Shown: piece after piece, positions 1 through 7,326 of the stretch | How the letters are laid out: each line of letters begins with the position of its first letter | How positions within the stretch are numbered: the stretch's first letter is position 1 | NCBI GenBank assembly: GCA_964556565.1 | Contig: CAZKWF010000011.1 | Location: 1-39,609, forward strand | Direction of reading: 5' to 3' | Source: SOJZ01 sp964556565 | GTDB lineage: Archaea > Thermoproteota > Bathyarchaeia > Bathyarchaeales > Bathyarchaeaceae | DNA: 39,609 nucleotides | Made by a program: the position numbers and the translations under genes | Notes under the pieces: model-generated | The model's input: only the letters and a program-made list of their open reading frames with translations | Told to the model about the DNA's origin: nothing | Database searches by the model: none

Positions 1-123
1 GCTGTTGCGGATAAAGTGTTCCCAGTGAGTGCAAAGACTGGAGAAGGATTAAGCGTCTTAAAGAGCACGATTCACGAGAAGTTGGTAGCAAAGGGGTATA
101 GAACGCCGTTTAAAGTGCGATGA
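1..123 (+). CDS. GTPase, C-terminal fragment (partial at window edge)
   Basis: The window opens inside a reading frame of 40 codons ending in TGA. The peptide contains VFPVSAKTGEGL, the G5 (SAK) guanine-binding motif of TRAFAC-class GTPases such as Era, HflX or Obg relatives, followed by a short amphipathic helix (SVLKSTIHEKL) and a basic tail. The G1 to G4 motifs lie outside the window, so the subfamily cannot be told. GTPases of this kind usually act in ribosome assembly or ribosome-associated quality control; that is family knowledge only. No TGS domain follows G5, which argues against DRG-type Obg proteins. Confidence 0.7.
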   Translation, partial: AVADKVFPVSAKTGEGLSVLKSTIHEKLVAKGYRTPFKVR

Positions 124-194
124 ATTCGGGCTTTAGTAATATCGATCGTAGAATATTGAAGTATACTCTGCGGTTATCTTGTAGATAACAATAA

Positions 195-233
195 TTTGCG
201 CGCGCGAAAGTGACGTTTGACCGTGCGCGCAAA
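195..233. repeat. Inverted repeat with 9-bp GC-alternating arms
   Basis: TTTGCGCGC (195-203) and GCGCGCAAA (225-233) are perfect reverse complements around a 21-nt loop. The pair lies between the end of the GTPase gene and the 3' end of the minus-strand zinc protein. It could be a shared transcription end or a structured RNA. No T-run follows on either strand, so it is not called a terminator. Confidence 0.5.
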
Positions 234-293
234 AGAAGAAAAGATAAAAAAGAAAAGGATTGTGAACGAAGAATAGGAAGTCATCTTGTGAGT

Positions 294-452
294 TTAATAT
301 CCATTTCTTCTTGGGGGTCTTCTCTTTGCATAGCATTCTCGGCAGTATACGGGTCTGCTTCCATCAGGTTTGAACGGAACTTCACATTCCTGGCCACACT
401 CAGCACAAACTGCCTTATGCATTTCTCTTGGTTCCCTTCTTCCATATGACAT
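294..452 (-). CDS. CxxC-x17-CxxC zinc-binding small protein, copy 1
   Basis: This 52-residue frame starts at an ATG (452) preceded by a strong Shine-Dalgarno GGAGGTG. The protein has CAEC, then 17 residues, then CREC, plus an extra Cys (GQEC) just after the first pair, and Arg/Lys-rich ends. This is the archaeal and bacterial CxxC-x17-CxxC family; the cysteines very likely bind one zinc ion, and the role is unknown. A near-identical paralogue lies at 35067-35228 (shared core REMHKAVCA, CGQECEVPFKPD, SRPVYCREC). The likely promoter TATA box is at 529-537, giving a leader of roughly 50 nt. The pattern of conserved basic ends suggests nucleic-acid contact, but that is inference. Confidence 0.85.
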   Translation of the reverse strand: MSYGRREPREMHKAVCAECGQECEVPFKPDGSRPVYCRECYAKRRPPRRNGY

Positions 453-528
453 CTAGATTACACCTCCGATTCGCTGAAAGAACTAGTTTCGTCAGAACAC
501 TAATTCTGGAATGCTTACCTTAGAGTTG

Positions 529-537
529 CTTATAAAC
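529..537 (-). promoter_or_regulatory. TATA box for the CxxC-x17-CxxC gene
   Basis: On the minus strand the sequence reads GTTTATAAG about 78 bp before the ATG at 452, a good archaeal TATA element. The inverted repeat at 544-581 lies immediately upstream, where TFB or a regulator would bind. Confidence 0.5.
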
Positions 538-543
538 TTGCGC

Positions 544-581
544 GCGTGCATTTCGTTTGGGTTTGGGAGTTAAATGCACGC
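544..581. repeat. Inverted repeat, 10-bp arms, upstream of a TATA box
   Basis: GCGTGCATTT (544-553) and AAATGCACGC (572-581) are perfect reverse complements separated by 18 nt rich in G and T. The repeat sits between the 3' end of the 594-794 gene and the TATA box of the 294-452 gene, both on the minus strand. It could terminate the first transcript or serve as an operator for the second. Confidence 0.5.
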
Positions 582-593
582 ACGTGTGCGTTT

Positions 594-794
594 CTAGATG
601 TAATACCGTTTGTCCTCTGTCTTCCTTATTCCGCCAAGGAACGTCCCAGTAAAATAGTCTAACCATTGTTGTTCTTGCAAGTCTAAATCAGCCTCTTCAA
701 CTGTCACAGCTTTCTCTTTTGAAGTGGCCCCTGCTTTCTCAAATTTAGAAATAATTCTGTAATTCATTTTGAACTGAATCCCAGAAAGAGACAA
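594..794 (-). CDS. Small conserved-looking acidic protein
   Basis: The frame gives 66 residues from a TTG at 794 or 57 from an ATG at 767. A G-rich stretch (GGGGGGA) lies about 10 nt before the TTG, which favours the longer form; the ATG has no clear ribosome site. The body KAGATSKEKAVTVEEADL, then EQQWLDYFTGTFLGGI and KTEDKRYYI, has strong coding character and looks like a small winged-helix-like archaeal protein with an EKAVT element and a Lys/Tyr-rich end. I do not recognise a named family. It stands alone between noncoding stretches rich in TGCATGC motifs. Confidence 0.55.
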   Translation of the reverse strand: MSLSGIQFKMNYRIISKFEKAGATSKEKAVTVEEADLDLQEQQWLDYFTGTFLGGIRKTEDKRYYI

Positions 795-984
795 ATTATG
801 AATCCCCCCTTATGTATGCGTGCTTATTTGCCGATTTCATAGTTTTCACCTCGTGTTTTTCAGTAGAATGGTCAAGAAAAGCGACAAAATGCAGCAAAAG
901 CTTTTGTCGATACTCTCGAAGAGAATTCCACCTGCTAATGTAATACACTTGGTCACATATTAAGATGTGCGTGCATGCATTCAA

Positions 985-1301
985 ATTATTCTCTTAGTCG
1001 ACAAAATCTTAAAAATTGTGAACCATTAGTTGACAAAATCTTATCAAGTCTAAATCATAGGAAAAATCCAATCATTTATGTGTAACCAGTTTTCTATTTT
1101 GTCTGCTGTTCTCAATCATCAGTTTTTTCACATCACTGTACTGTAAAAGTTCGAAGAGTTGAAGTTTGCAAGTTAAAGCAGTTCTGACGGAAAGCCGATC
1201 AGTTACAGCAGAGATTCATTTTTTACACATGGAAAAGCCCAGAAAGCGTAGCTTGTCTTACGCTGTAAGAAGAAACAAAAAGAACTCTTTTATTGGCACT
1301 G
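985..1301. other. Noncoding stretch with tandem direct repeats
   Basis: No supported gene. It is AT-rich and carries the repeat pair at 994-1043 and a small 6-bp hairpin near 1246-1267 (AGCGTA / TACGCT) just past the 3' end of the 1302-1526 frame, possibly its transcript end. Confidence 0.5.
994..1043. repeat. Two direct repeats, 18 nt, 32-bp period
   Basis: TTAGTCGACAAAATCTTA at 994-1011 and TTAGTTGACAAAATCTTA at 1026-1043 differ at one base. Their starts are 32 bp apart, three helical turns, so proteins bound to them would lie on one face of the helix. They lie upstream of the minus-strand 594-794 gene at a distance of about 200 bp. Confidence 0.6.
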
Positions 1302-1526
1302 TTAGTTGTTGCTTGTTATTTGTCCTATGAGGTGGACGTACTCTCTGATCGCCTTTTTACGCTCTTCGCCTTCGTCGCTGGAATCAATGAACCTTCGCAA
1401 CCGAAACGCACGACGTTTCAAACTTTGAATGTTCAAAAACATCTCCTTCTTTGAAAGACTCTTCTTACCCGCTCTGCAAACCTCACTTATAAGCGTTATG
1501 CTGTTCGAATCCGATTCACTAATCAA
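1302..1526 (-). CDS. Hypothetical small charged protein
   Basis: A 74-residue frame from a TTG start. The second half (SLKRRAFRLRRFIDSS, then DEGEERKKAIREYVHLIGQI) is a helical, highly charged sequence with good coding character; the first half is weaker. No Shine-Dalgarno is obvious, so the true start could be the internal ATG at residue 29. No family is recognised and no neighbour suggests a role. An opposite-strand frame over the same region is hydrophobic and looks like a shadow. Confidence 0.35.
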   Translation of the reverse strand: MISESDSNSITLISEVCRAGKKSLSKKEMFLNIQSLKRRAFRLRRFIDSSDEGEERKKAIREYVHLIGQITSNN

Positions 1527-1753
1527 TTTTGTTTCGCAATCTCAAACGTCAGCAATATTGTGTTGTTTCTTGAATGTTGACTTGAGACCGCGATTCAAGG
1601 TTTCTATGCTGAATTTGAGATGAAAAAGAAGTCAAAAAGGTTGCACGAGTTCTTCGAAATCACGAAGGTAGCTAAGAAGTTCGACCGCTGTTCGAGAAGA
1701 TTCTACACCAACATAAGCTGTAGGACAGCCTATATTGCAGAAGTCTGAATCGC

Positions 1754-2134
1754 TTAACAGGTTAGATGTAGTGCGGCTATTACTTTTTTCCTCGATTCTA
1801 CGAGGCGGTTGTACGTTGTACAGGCATCTCGTGTTTTCTGGGCTATTAGTTCAACCCCTTTAGATTTGAGGTACTCAATGGTTTCAGCTGGGATTTTTAC
1901 AAGCCCGTAGTAGCCTGAACCTACGACCAGCACCTCTGGCTTCTCTTCAACTATAGTCTCTATGTCTTTGACTTGCAACCGATGGCCCTGTTTTCTCCAC
2001 CAGTTGTCTTCTACTCGGTCAGAAAACACGATCACGTCATTGGTGTAACGTTTTCCATTTATGGTGATGTACCCGAAACCATAGGAATCAATCATGTTGC
2101 AGTTTCTCACTAAAACTATTTGGTTGTTTTTCAT
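1754..2134 (-). CDS. Mth938/NDUFAF3-like domain protein (DUF498)
   Basis: 126 residues. Motifs YGFGYITINGKRYTNDVIVF near the N terminus, then EEKPEVLVVGSGYYG and the helix IEYLKSKGVELIAQKTRDA match the Mth938-like fold (PF04430), whose human member NDUFAF3 assists complex I assembly. The archaeal role is unknown. The length is typical of stand-alone archaeal members. The start ATG is preceded by a weak GGGG site. It diverges from the small Cys protein at 2194, and the space between is very short, so the promoter probably lies within the upstream frame. Confidence 0.8.
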   Translation of the reverse strand: MKNNQIVLVRNCNMIDSYGFGYITINGKRYTNDVIVFSDRVEDNWWRKQGHRLQVKDIETIVEEKPEVLVVGSGYYGLVKIPAETIEYLKSKGVELIAQKTRDACTTYNRLVESRKKVIAALHLTC

Positions 2135-2193
2135 TTTTCCCCAATATGAATTTATTGTTCCGTAACGTTTCTTTATGTGGGGGGCGGAGAGGG

Positions 2194-2319
2194 TTGGCTA
2201 GGAAGGTTAGGCGGTCTAGGCCCTTTAATCGTGCGGAGTGTAAGGGCTGTATTATGAAGGGAAGCGCCTACTGTTGGAGGCAGTGCCCGTACAACGTCTG
2301 GCGTCGAAGATATGAGTGA
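2194..2319 (+). CDS. Small C-x2-C-x7-C-x3-C protein
   Basis: An open frame ends at TGA 2317-2319 and encodes ECKGCIMKGSAYCWRQCPY followed by NVWRRRYE. The four cysteines are spaced C-x2-C-x7-C-x3-C, suited to zinc or an Fe-S cluster, and the rest is Arg-rich. The start is uncertain: a TTG at 2194 has GGAGAGG immediately before it and gives 41 residues, while an ATG at 2146 gives 57 residues but would sit 11 bp from the divergent start at 2134. I chose TTG. The same Cys spacing occurs in the regulator at 5536-6663. No family is recognised. Confidence 0.5.
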   Translation: MARKVRRSRPFNRAECKGCIMKGSAYCWRQCPYNVWRRRYE

Positions 2320-2485
2320 AGCAGAGACGAATGTTTTATTCATAGAAACCTGATCTCAAGGCAAATGACACGCCTAGAGTTGAGTTTGCGATTTTTTGGT
2401 TTAAGGTTGAGATTGTGGCAAGAAGCAATATTTTTGTAAAACACTATAATTGGCAATGTGGTATAACATAGGATTAGATGAAGAT

Positions 2486-3175
2486 ATGAGTACTCTAGAC
2501 TTGAAGTTAATACGTGTGTTGGAGGACAAGTATGGCCCAATTTGGTGGCCAGAGGACATGTACCCAGAAGACTTGTCGTCCGATCCCTTCAAGCGTACAA
2601 TAATTACAGTTCTTTCTCAGAACACAAGCGAAATCAACTGTATCAGAGCGTACAAAGGACTGTCCGCCAGATTCGAGATTACACCAGAAGCTCTAACACT
2701 TGCAGATCAGGAAGAGTTGAAAGATGCTATCAGAAGTGGCGGTCTCTACAACGTGAAATCAAAACGAATCAAACAGCTTTCGAAGGTGGTCTTAGAAAAA
2801 TTTCGAGGCAACCTAAAATCTGTTCTTTCTCTTCCAAAAGAGGAGGCAAAAGAGAAACTCATGGAGTTGCCTGGGATCGGAAATAAAACCGCAGATGTGC
2901 TGTTGACAGACACATACTCTTACAGAGAGGTGATTCCTATTGATACTCATTATGATAGATTAGCCAAGCGACTGGGTTTAGTTAAACAAAACGCAAAATA
3001 CGACGAAATCCAAAAGGCATTAATAAACTTCATACCAAAACAAAAACGGGACAGAACAGCTGGTTTACTTTGGCTCCTCGCCAAACACACTTGTAGAGCT
3101 CAAAACCCAAAATGTTACGAATGCACCATTACCCAATTGTGCGCTTACAAAAAGAAACTGTGTACACATACATAA
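2486..3175 (+). CDS. Endonuclease III-like DNA glycosylase/AP lyase
   Basis: Base-excision repair enzyme of the HhH-GPD superfamily. The helix-hairpin-helix reads LPGIGNKTADVLL with the lyase Lys in place, and the catalytic Asp is in PIDTHYDRLAKRLGL. The C-terminal [4Fe-4S] loop has cysteines spaced C-x6-C-x2-C-x5-C in CRAQNPKCYECTITQLC, exactly the Nth pattern. An early helix LSQNTSEINCIRAYKGL matches the substrate-binding region. Lys and Asp together predict a bifunctional glycosylase. Starts are possible at 2450 (TTG), 2456 and 2486 (both ATG); I prefer 2486 because the family begins near the helix TLDLKLIRVLEDKYG. Which oxidised or mismatched base it prefers cannot be read here. Confidence 0.9.
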   Translation: MSTLDLKLIRVLEDKYGPIWWPEDMYPEDLSSDPFKRTIITVLSQNTSEINCIRAYKGLSARFEITPEALTLADQEELKDAIRSGGLYNVKSKRIKQLSKVVLEKFRGNLKSVLSLPKEEAKEKLMELPGIGNKTADVLLTDTYSYREVIPIDTHYDRLAKRLGLVKQNAKYDEIQKALINFIPKQKRDRTAGLLWLLAKHTCRAQNPKCYECTITQLCAYKKKLCTHT

Positions 3176-3197
3176 GAATGGTGAATTTCTCTTTTGT

Positions 3198-3617
3198 CTA
3201 GCCATGGTGTTTATCTTTGTTCTGATTTAACCAAACTCCTCTTGAGGGAATTAGAATTCCATTTTTCTTCTTGAGTTTGTCAGAATCGAAGTTTCTTGGT
3301 GGGTGGATTTTGTCGATGAGTTGCTTGTCTATTGAAATGACCTTTATCAACCTTACAGCATAGAGGAATCGTCTTATGTCATCTCTTAGTGTCTTGTTTC
3401 CAGTGCCTAGGTCAAATTGCTTTGCTATGGTTTTATTCCAAGGAGTCGCATTAGGTTTCTCTACAAGGTAGAAGAAGAGAAATTCCAAGAGGCTTCTCAA
3501 ACCTTTGTCTTGTATTTGGGATAGAAGTTCCGAATAATCACTCAACTTCTTTTCTAGAGATGTTATGAAAGCTTCGGAAATTACGATTTCTTCTGGATCT
3601 TCCATGCGTGCATACAT
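3198..3617 (-). CDS. Hypothetical protein
   Basis: The open frame reaches 3671 (157 residues), but the sequence at 3655-3668 (ATATATGTTATAAC) looks like the promoter TATA box, so an ATG at 3617 (139 residues), with GGGATGA 8 nt before it, is a better start; another ATG is four codons further. The protein is largely helical and soluble. It contains LRSLLEFLFFYLVEKP, a charged segment GNKTLRDDIRRFLYAVRLI that resembles a DNA-binding or interaction helix, and a basic tail. No family is recognised. It faces away from the endonuclease gene (convergent 3' ends). Confidence 0.6.
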   Translation of the reverse strand: MYARMEDPEEIVISEAFITSLEKKLSDYSELLSQIQDKGLRSLLEFLFFYLVEKPNATPWNKTIAKQFDLGTGNKTLRDDIRRFLYAVRLIKVISIDKQLIDKIHPPRNFDSDKLKKKNGILIPSRGVWLNQNKDKHHG

Positions 3618-3725
3618 GTAGTGTTCATCCCGAGACGTTAAATCGGGTATCGTAATATATGTTATAACCACATATCAATTGAACAAACTATCGTATAAAA
3701 TTATCGGTGCATGCATGTCTTTCAT

Positions 3726-4919
3726 CTAAGGCTGTTTATGCATGCTTAACCAAATGAGCAGCAATGCTGCGGCTACAGAGACTACTGTCGACACCATGAA
3801 GCTGTATTCTAGCCCATGTTGAACAACCACACCTGCTGTAATCAACGGTGCTATTCCTTGTCCAACGTCTATTCCCATCATGTAAAGCGAGTTTGCAAGT
3901 ATATTTCTAGAAGGATGAATGTGTTCTGCAATAAGCATGGAGCCTACGGGGAAGAGTACTCCTTGAATTGCGCCGATTGAGGCAAAAATTCCTGCAAAAA
4001 CGAATTCATCTGTGAAAATCGCTAAGGCAATAGAAAATAACGCTGCGAACAATGTGGCGAGAGTCATAAGCGTTGGTTTGCTTACTCTTCCGACAATTCT
4101 CCCTATGGAAAGACGCATAACAGTTGTTGCAGCGTAGTATAGGAGAAAGAGCACGGAAATATATTCAGTGCTGAAACGGAGCGTTTCTTTCGCGTAAAGT
4201 GGGGCATAGGCTAATATCACTCCGAAAAGAATGAAGAAAGCAAAAATTCCAACAAAAGCAATGCCAAACCCTTTGTTACGCATAATAGCTGATATTTTAC
4301 TTTTGAGGGGTTCCCTATTTGTAGCCATATCGATAATTTGCCAGTTCTTTTCAATCAAGGAGAGCTTCCGGTTAAGAAAGAAAGCTGCAAAAATTCCAAC
4401 AAATCCCATCAACCCAGCAAAATAAAACGTGTTTGAAACACCAAACAACGGAATAGAAAACGTAGTGATTGCTGGTCCAGCTAACAGGCCGAGACTTAAA
4501 GATGCAGTGTAAGTGCCCACGCCTTTATCTCTCTTAATACTTGACATTGTTAAAGCAGCCAAAATTAGGGATGCTGTCCCGATAAAAGCGTACGCAAAAC
4601 CTTGCAGAGCACGCAAAAGGATTAGCATGAGTATGCTGTCTGTTAAAGGGTACAGTGCTGGACATATGGAAAAAATCACAAAGGCAAACAGTAGAAAAGA
4701 TATTGTCTTTTTTCCACCCGCAAAAACGCCCAAAGAAATTTTCGCCAAAGCAGAAACAATAAAAAACACGGCGGTTACCAAACCAACTACTTCAACAGAT
4801 GCGTTTGTTATGTCTTTCACGTAGATAGCCAGTATAGGTGCAATAACTGAGGAAGAGGCGATATAACTGAAACCTATCATGCAAATTATTGAATGAGGGG
4901 TTAATTGCAACTTTTTCAA
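3726..4919 (-). CDS. MFS transporter, 12 transmembrane segments
   Basis: 397 residues with about 12 hydrophobic helices, a central cytoplasmic loop (NRKLSLIEKNWQIIDMA to the next helix near residue 220), and the MFS-type loop between helices 2 and 3 (LAKISLGVFAGGKKT, a weak form of GxLaDrxGRkk). Further conserved glycines lie in the second half (GQGIAPLITAG). The fold fits drug/metabolite exporters of the major facilitator superfamily; the substrate is unknown. It follows the ferritin-like gene by 25 bp on the same strand, so the two are probably co-transcribed, hinting at a link to metal or redox stress, which is inference. Confidence 0.85.
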   Translation of the reverse strand: MKKLQLTPHSIICMIGFSYIASSSVIAPILAIYVKDITNASVEVVGLVTAVFFIVSALAKISLGVFAGGKKTISFLLFAFVIFSICPALYPLTDSILMLILLRALQGFAYAFIGTASLILAALTMSSIKRDKGVGTYTASLSLGLLAGPAITTFSIPLFGVSNTFYFAGLMGFVGIFAAFFLNRKLSLIEKNWQIIDMATNREPLKSKISAIMRNKGFGIAFVGIFAFFILFGVILAYAPLYAKETLRFSTEYISVLFLLYYAATTVMRLSIGRIVGRVSKPTLMTLATLFAALFSIALAIFTDEFVFAGIFASIGAIQGVLFPVGSMLIAEHIHPSRNILANSLYMMGIDVGQGIAPLITAGVVVQHGLEYSFMVSTVVSVAAALLLIWLSMHKQP

Positions 4920-4944
4920 TAGGCATACGCCGCTGTCTTAAGTT

Positions 4945-5415
4945 TTAGCCAGTTAGACGGGAATATCTGAACAGAAAATCCCACCATTTCTCGTCTTTAA
5001 CCTTCTCGCCTTCGCAAACAAGAGTACACATACGCTTTGTTATTGCATGATGCTTCTTTTCGTCGCTGATTATTTCTTGAAGAATAAATCTTATGCGTTT
5101 ATCCTCTGTCTTATCCACAAGTTTCTCGAAACCCTCAAGCATTCCTCGTTCAACTTCAACATGCTTTTCAATAGTTTTGCGGAATTCTTCGCCTTCGCAT
5201 TTAAACTGTTCTTTTGTAGGAGGTTCTAGCAATTGTGAAACGGCTTTTAACATTTTTTCATGTTTAGCTGAGTCTAATGCGAGTTGGCAAAACAGAAGCT
5301 GAATAACTGGGTTGCTTGTTTTTTCCATTGAATGTTGTAGAAATTCCACGGCCTTTTTCTCACTTTCAATCCGCTTTTCAATAATCATCTTGAACTCTTG
5401 CTTGTCCATTGACAA
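4945..5415 (-). CDS. Ferritin-like (rubrerythrin-type) four-helix protein
   Basis: 156 residues, all helical. Helix A RIESEKKAVEFL and helix C HVEVERGMLEGFEKLV carry Glu, while helix B LALDSAKHEKML and helix D ISDEKKHHAITKR carry the (D/E)xxxH pattern of the ferritin-like fold. It ends in WWDFLFRY, and the protein at 19169-19648 ends in a similar WWEILW; the two are clear paralogues. Helix B has Asp where a metal Glu is usual, so the di-iron site may be altered. Its likely role is iron or peroxide handling. It is first in a probable two-gene transcript with the MFS transporter. Confidence 0.75.
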   Translation of the reverse strand: MSMDKQEFKMIIEKRIESEKKAVEFLQHSMEKTSNPVIQLLFCQLALDSAKHEKMLKAVSQLLEPPTKEQFKCEGEEFRKTIEKHVEVERGMLEGFEKLVDKTEDKRIRFILQEIISDEKKHHAITKRMCTLVCEGEKVKDEKWWDFLFRYSRLTG

Positions 5416-5535
5416 AATGATCCCTTGAACCCATTTTGAACGCCAATTCTATTTAAACATTTCAAAATTCGTGCTCAATTGCAGTAGCATCAACGCAACG
5501 CATGAAAATTAGACTAATTCTTGCCAGACGTTAGA

Positions 5536-6663
5536 CTAGACCAAGATTTGCAGTGGCTTCTCTCTTCTCTTTTTGGGAGCATCAGGCACCAGGATTTGCT
5601 TAATCACTTCCAAGGGTTCTGTTGTGATTTCTGCTGAGGCTTTTCCAAACTCTGTGAGTAGTACGCGGATTTTTTCAAGAAGTCTGGCGGTCTGTGTTCC
5701 TTTTTCGGTTAGGGAATATGTTTTTGGACGTTTCCGTTTAAATGTGAGTTTCTTGCCTCTGAGTTTTCTTAGATACTTGTAGGTTCTCCGTAGGGAAATG
5801 TTTGTTTTGTTAGCAAGTTTTTCGGCTGTTATGCCTTCTTCTGGGATACTTTGGTAAACGCGTTTTTCCGTTGATGAAAGCTTCTCTTGTTGAGGATCTC
5901 TTCTTGTTTTGAAGTAGAAGATGTAATTGTTTTCACCATCTTTTGTTATGAGTTTTGCCGCGTGAAGACGTTTAAGAACTCGTGATAGGCTTTCAGTCGG
6001 GACTAGGAGTTTTAGTTCTTCGTATGTTTTTGAGCTTTCGAACAATGTTTTAACCGTCTTTTCTTCATAACATTCGGAGTGAGGCGGCAAGAGTTGCCCA
6101 ATGTCATCGAAGTCTCCTATTAATTCGTTAAGCTTGTAGCCGAACTCTGTCGTGTGGTACTTGTTGTGGTTTTCTTCAACCAGTCCAACCTCTATCAAGG
6201 GGGCAACGTATTCTTCAGCTATGGTTCGTTGGCTATGATAGTAGCCTAGTTTTTTTAGTTTTTGTTGAAGTCTAACTATGGAATATCGTCCTTTTGAGAG
6301 TGTTTCCAAAAGTTGTAGGCGTCTTCTGTTCTTCAGTGTATTTAATAGGTTTATCACAAAGTTGGGGTTTTTCATCTTTCGGTCTAGTTTTCTGAGTTCA
6401 TTCTTCAGTTTCCAAATTTTGCATCTTGTTACACATATCATTGGAGTTAATGGATGGCAGTCTTTGCAGGTTTCTTTCGCTTCTTCCAGCACTTCTGTTA
6501 TGCTTGTTCTTCTTTGTGTCACTTGTAGTGCTCTTGAACGAATTTGGGTTATCGTTGCGCCAGACTTCCGCTGACGTGTGTCATAAGAATCGTTGAAAAT
6601 GTTTTCAGAAACAAGTTGAGGAAAAAAGAGAGGGGGTTTTTCTGTGGATTTCACGGCTCTCAC
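5536..6663 (-). CDS. Winged-helix regulator with N-terminal Cys cluster
   Basis: 375 residues from a GTG start. Domain order: a polar N terminus; a Cys cluster C66-x2-C69-x7-C77-x3-C81 followed by IWKLKNELRKL; a winged helix around 105-165 (LLNTLKNRRRLQLLETL, QRTIAEEYVAPLIEVGLV); a second, weaker one near 200-245; and a third near 265-325 (STEKRVYQSIPEEGITAEKLANKT). The Cys motif probably holds a metal or Fe-S cluster that senses redox or metal state. The gene is divergent from 6751-7146, and the gap holds two copies of a palindrome overlapping its transcription start. A third near-copy lies in its own codons 27-31, so autoregulation is likely. Confidence 0.75.
   Translation of the reverse strand: MRAVKSTEKPPLFFPQLVSENIFNDSYDTRQRKSGATITQIRSRALQVTQRRTSITEVLEEAKETCKDCHPLTPMICVTRCKIWKLKNELRKLDRKMKNPNFVINLLNTLKNRRRLQLLETLSKGRYSIVRLQQKLKKLGYYHSQRTIAEEYVAPLIEVGLVEENHNKYHTTEFGYKLNELIGDFDDIGQLLPPHSECYEEKTVKTLFESSKTYEELKLLVPTESLSRVLKRLHAAKLITKDGENNYIFYFKTRRDPQQEKLSSTEKRVYQSIPEEGITAEKLANKTNISLRRTYKYLRKLRGKKLTFKRKRPKTYSLTEKGTQTARLLEKIRVLLTEFGKASAEITTEPLEVIKQILVPDAPKKRREKPLQILV
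6571..6584. promoter_or_regulatory. Third operator-like site inside the regulator gene
   Basis: On the minus strand this reads ATGACACACGTCAG, matching the two intergenic sites at 11 of 14 positions and keeping four of five right-arm bases. It falls in codons 27-31 (Tyr-Asp-Thr-Arg-Gln) of the 5536-6663 gene, about 101 bp from the nearest intergenic copy, a layout that would suit DNA looping. Confidence 0.45.
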
Positions 6664-6671
6664 GTCCTCTT

Positions 6672-6706
6672 ATGACATACGTCATAGTTAATATGACATA
6701 CGTCAT
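6672..6706. promoter_or_regulatory. Tandem palindromic operator
   Basis: ATGACATACGTCAT occurs identically at 6672-6685 and 6693-6706. Each copy has perfect 5-bp inverted arms (ATGAC / GTCAT) around four bases. The centres are 21 bp apart, two helical turns. The pair lies between the divergent regulators, beside the TATA element at 6708-6716, and would cover the leftward transcription start. Confidence 0.85.
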
Positions 6707-6707
6707 C

Positions 6708-6716
6708 CTTATATAC
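6708..6716 (+). promoter_or_regulatory. TATA box of the divergent regulator promoter
   Basis: CTTATATAC lies about 25-30 bp before the expected start of the rightward transcript, whose leader carries AAAGGTGA 8 nt before the TTG at 6751. Being nearly symmetrical, the same AT element can also serve the leftward gene. Confidence 0.6.
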
Positions 6717-6750
6717 TTTCCCCGTACAGCTAAATAAAGGTGAAAACCGC

Positions 6751-7146
6751 TTGATACTCCCCTGCGAAATCGCCGTAAAGTCAGTTATACCCGCAATAAG
6801 AGCAACATTAGCCAAAGAGATCGTGGAAACATACGGCCTAAAACAGGACCAAGTAGCTGAAATCCTAGGAGTATCTCAATCTGCAGTAAGTAAATACACT
6901 CGGCAAGTTAGGGGCCACGTGATAAAAATTGACAAGACAGAAGGTTTACAACCCCATATGAATAATATGATAAAACTGCTCGTAAATGGAAGCTCAAAAA
7001 GAACCGAATTTCTAGGACTATTCTGCCAAATGTGCATAATGATACGAAAAAATGGTCTGATGTGCCCGTTTTGCCAGAAAACAGACCCAAAAATCAAATT
7101 GGAAGATTGTAACTTCTGCCTAACCTCCAAACCAACTTCAGAATGA
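6751..7146 (+). CDS. COG2522-type HTH regulator with C-terminal Cys motifs
   Basis: 131 residues from a TTG start with GGTGA 8 nt upstream. The N terminus MILPCEIAVKSVIPAIRATL and the XRE-like helix-turn-helix KQDQVAEILGVSQSAVSKYT match the archaeal predicted-regulator family COG2522. The C-terminal half has three Cys pairs, C92-x2-C95, C105-x2-C108 and C120-x2-C123, suited to zinc or an Fe-S cluster. It is divergent from another Cys-bearing regulator and shares the tandem operator with it. The pair may form a cross-regulating redox or metal switch. The regulated genes outside this locus are not visible. Confidence 0.8.
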   Translation: MILPCEIAVKSVIPAIRATLAKEIVETYGLKQDQVAEILGVSQSAVSKYTRQVRGHVIKIDKTEGLQPHMNNMIKLLVNGSSKRTEFLGLFCQMCIMIRKNGLMCPFCQKTDPKIKLEDCNFCLTSKPTSE

Positions 7147-7326
7147 AATAGAGGAAAGTTTAGAGCATCAACTTTCCCTTCATAATTCTTCATGACACAA
7201 ACTCATTCAGGATGTTGCCAATAGACTACGATGAATTGTCTGTTGACAAACTTAACTGCATGTTACACTTCTTATGCAGGTTAACGCTCAGAAAGCTTTA
7301 TTGACACAGATGTCTTTCCCTAGTTT

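Noticed and set aside
210..449. 79-residue plus-strand frame
   Set aside because: Antisense of the CxxC-x17-CxxC gene.
796..984. 62-residue minus-strand frame
   Set aside because: No ribosome site, no recognisable pattern, and the start lies in a TGCATGC tract; it probably belongs to the leader of the 594-794 gene or is noncoding.
1620..1748. 42-codon plus-strand frame (MKKKSKRLHEFFEIT...)
   Set aside because: Plausible composition, but no ribosome site, no neighbours in an operon and no family; too short to support alone.
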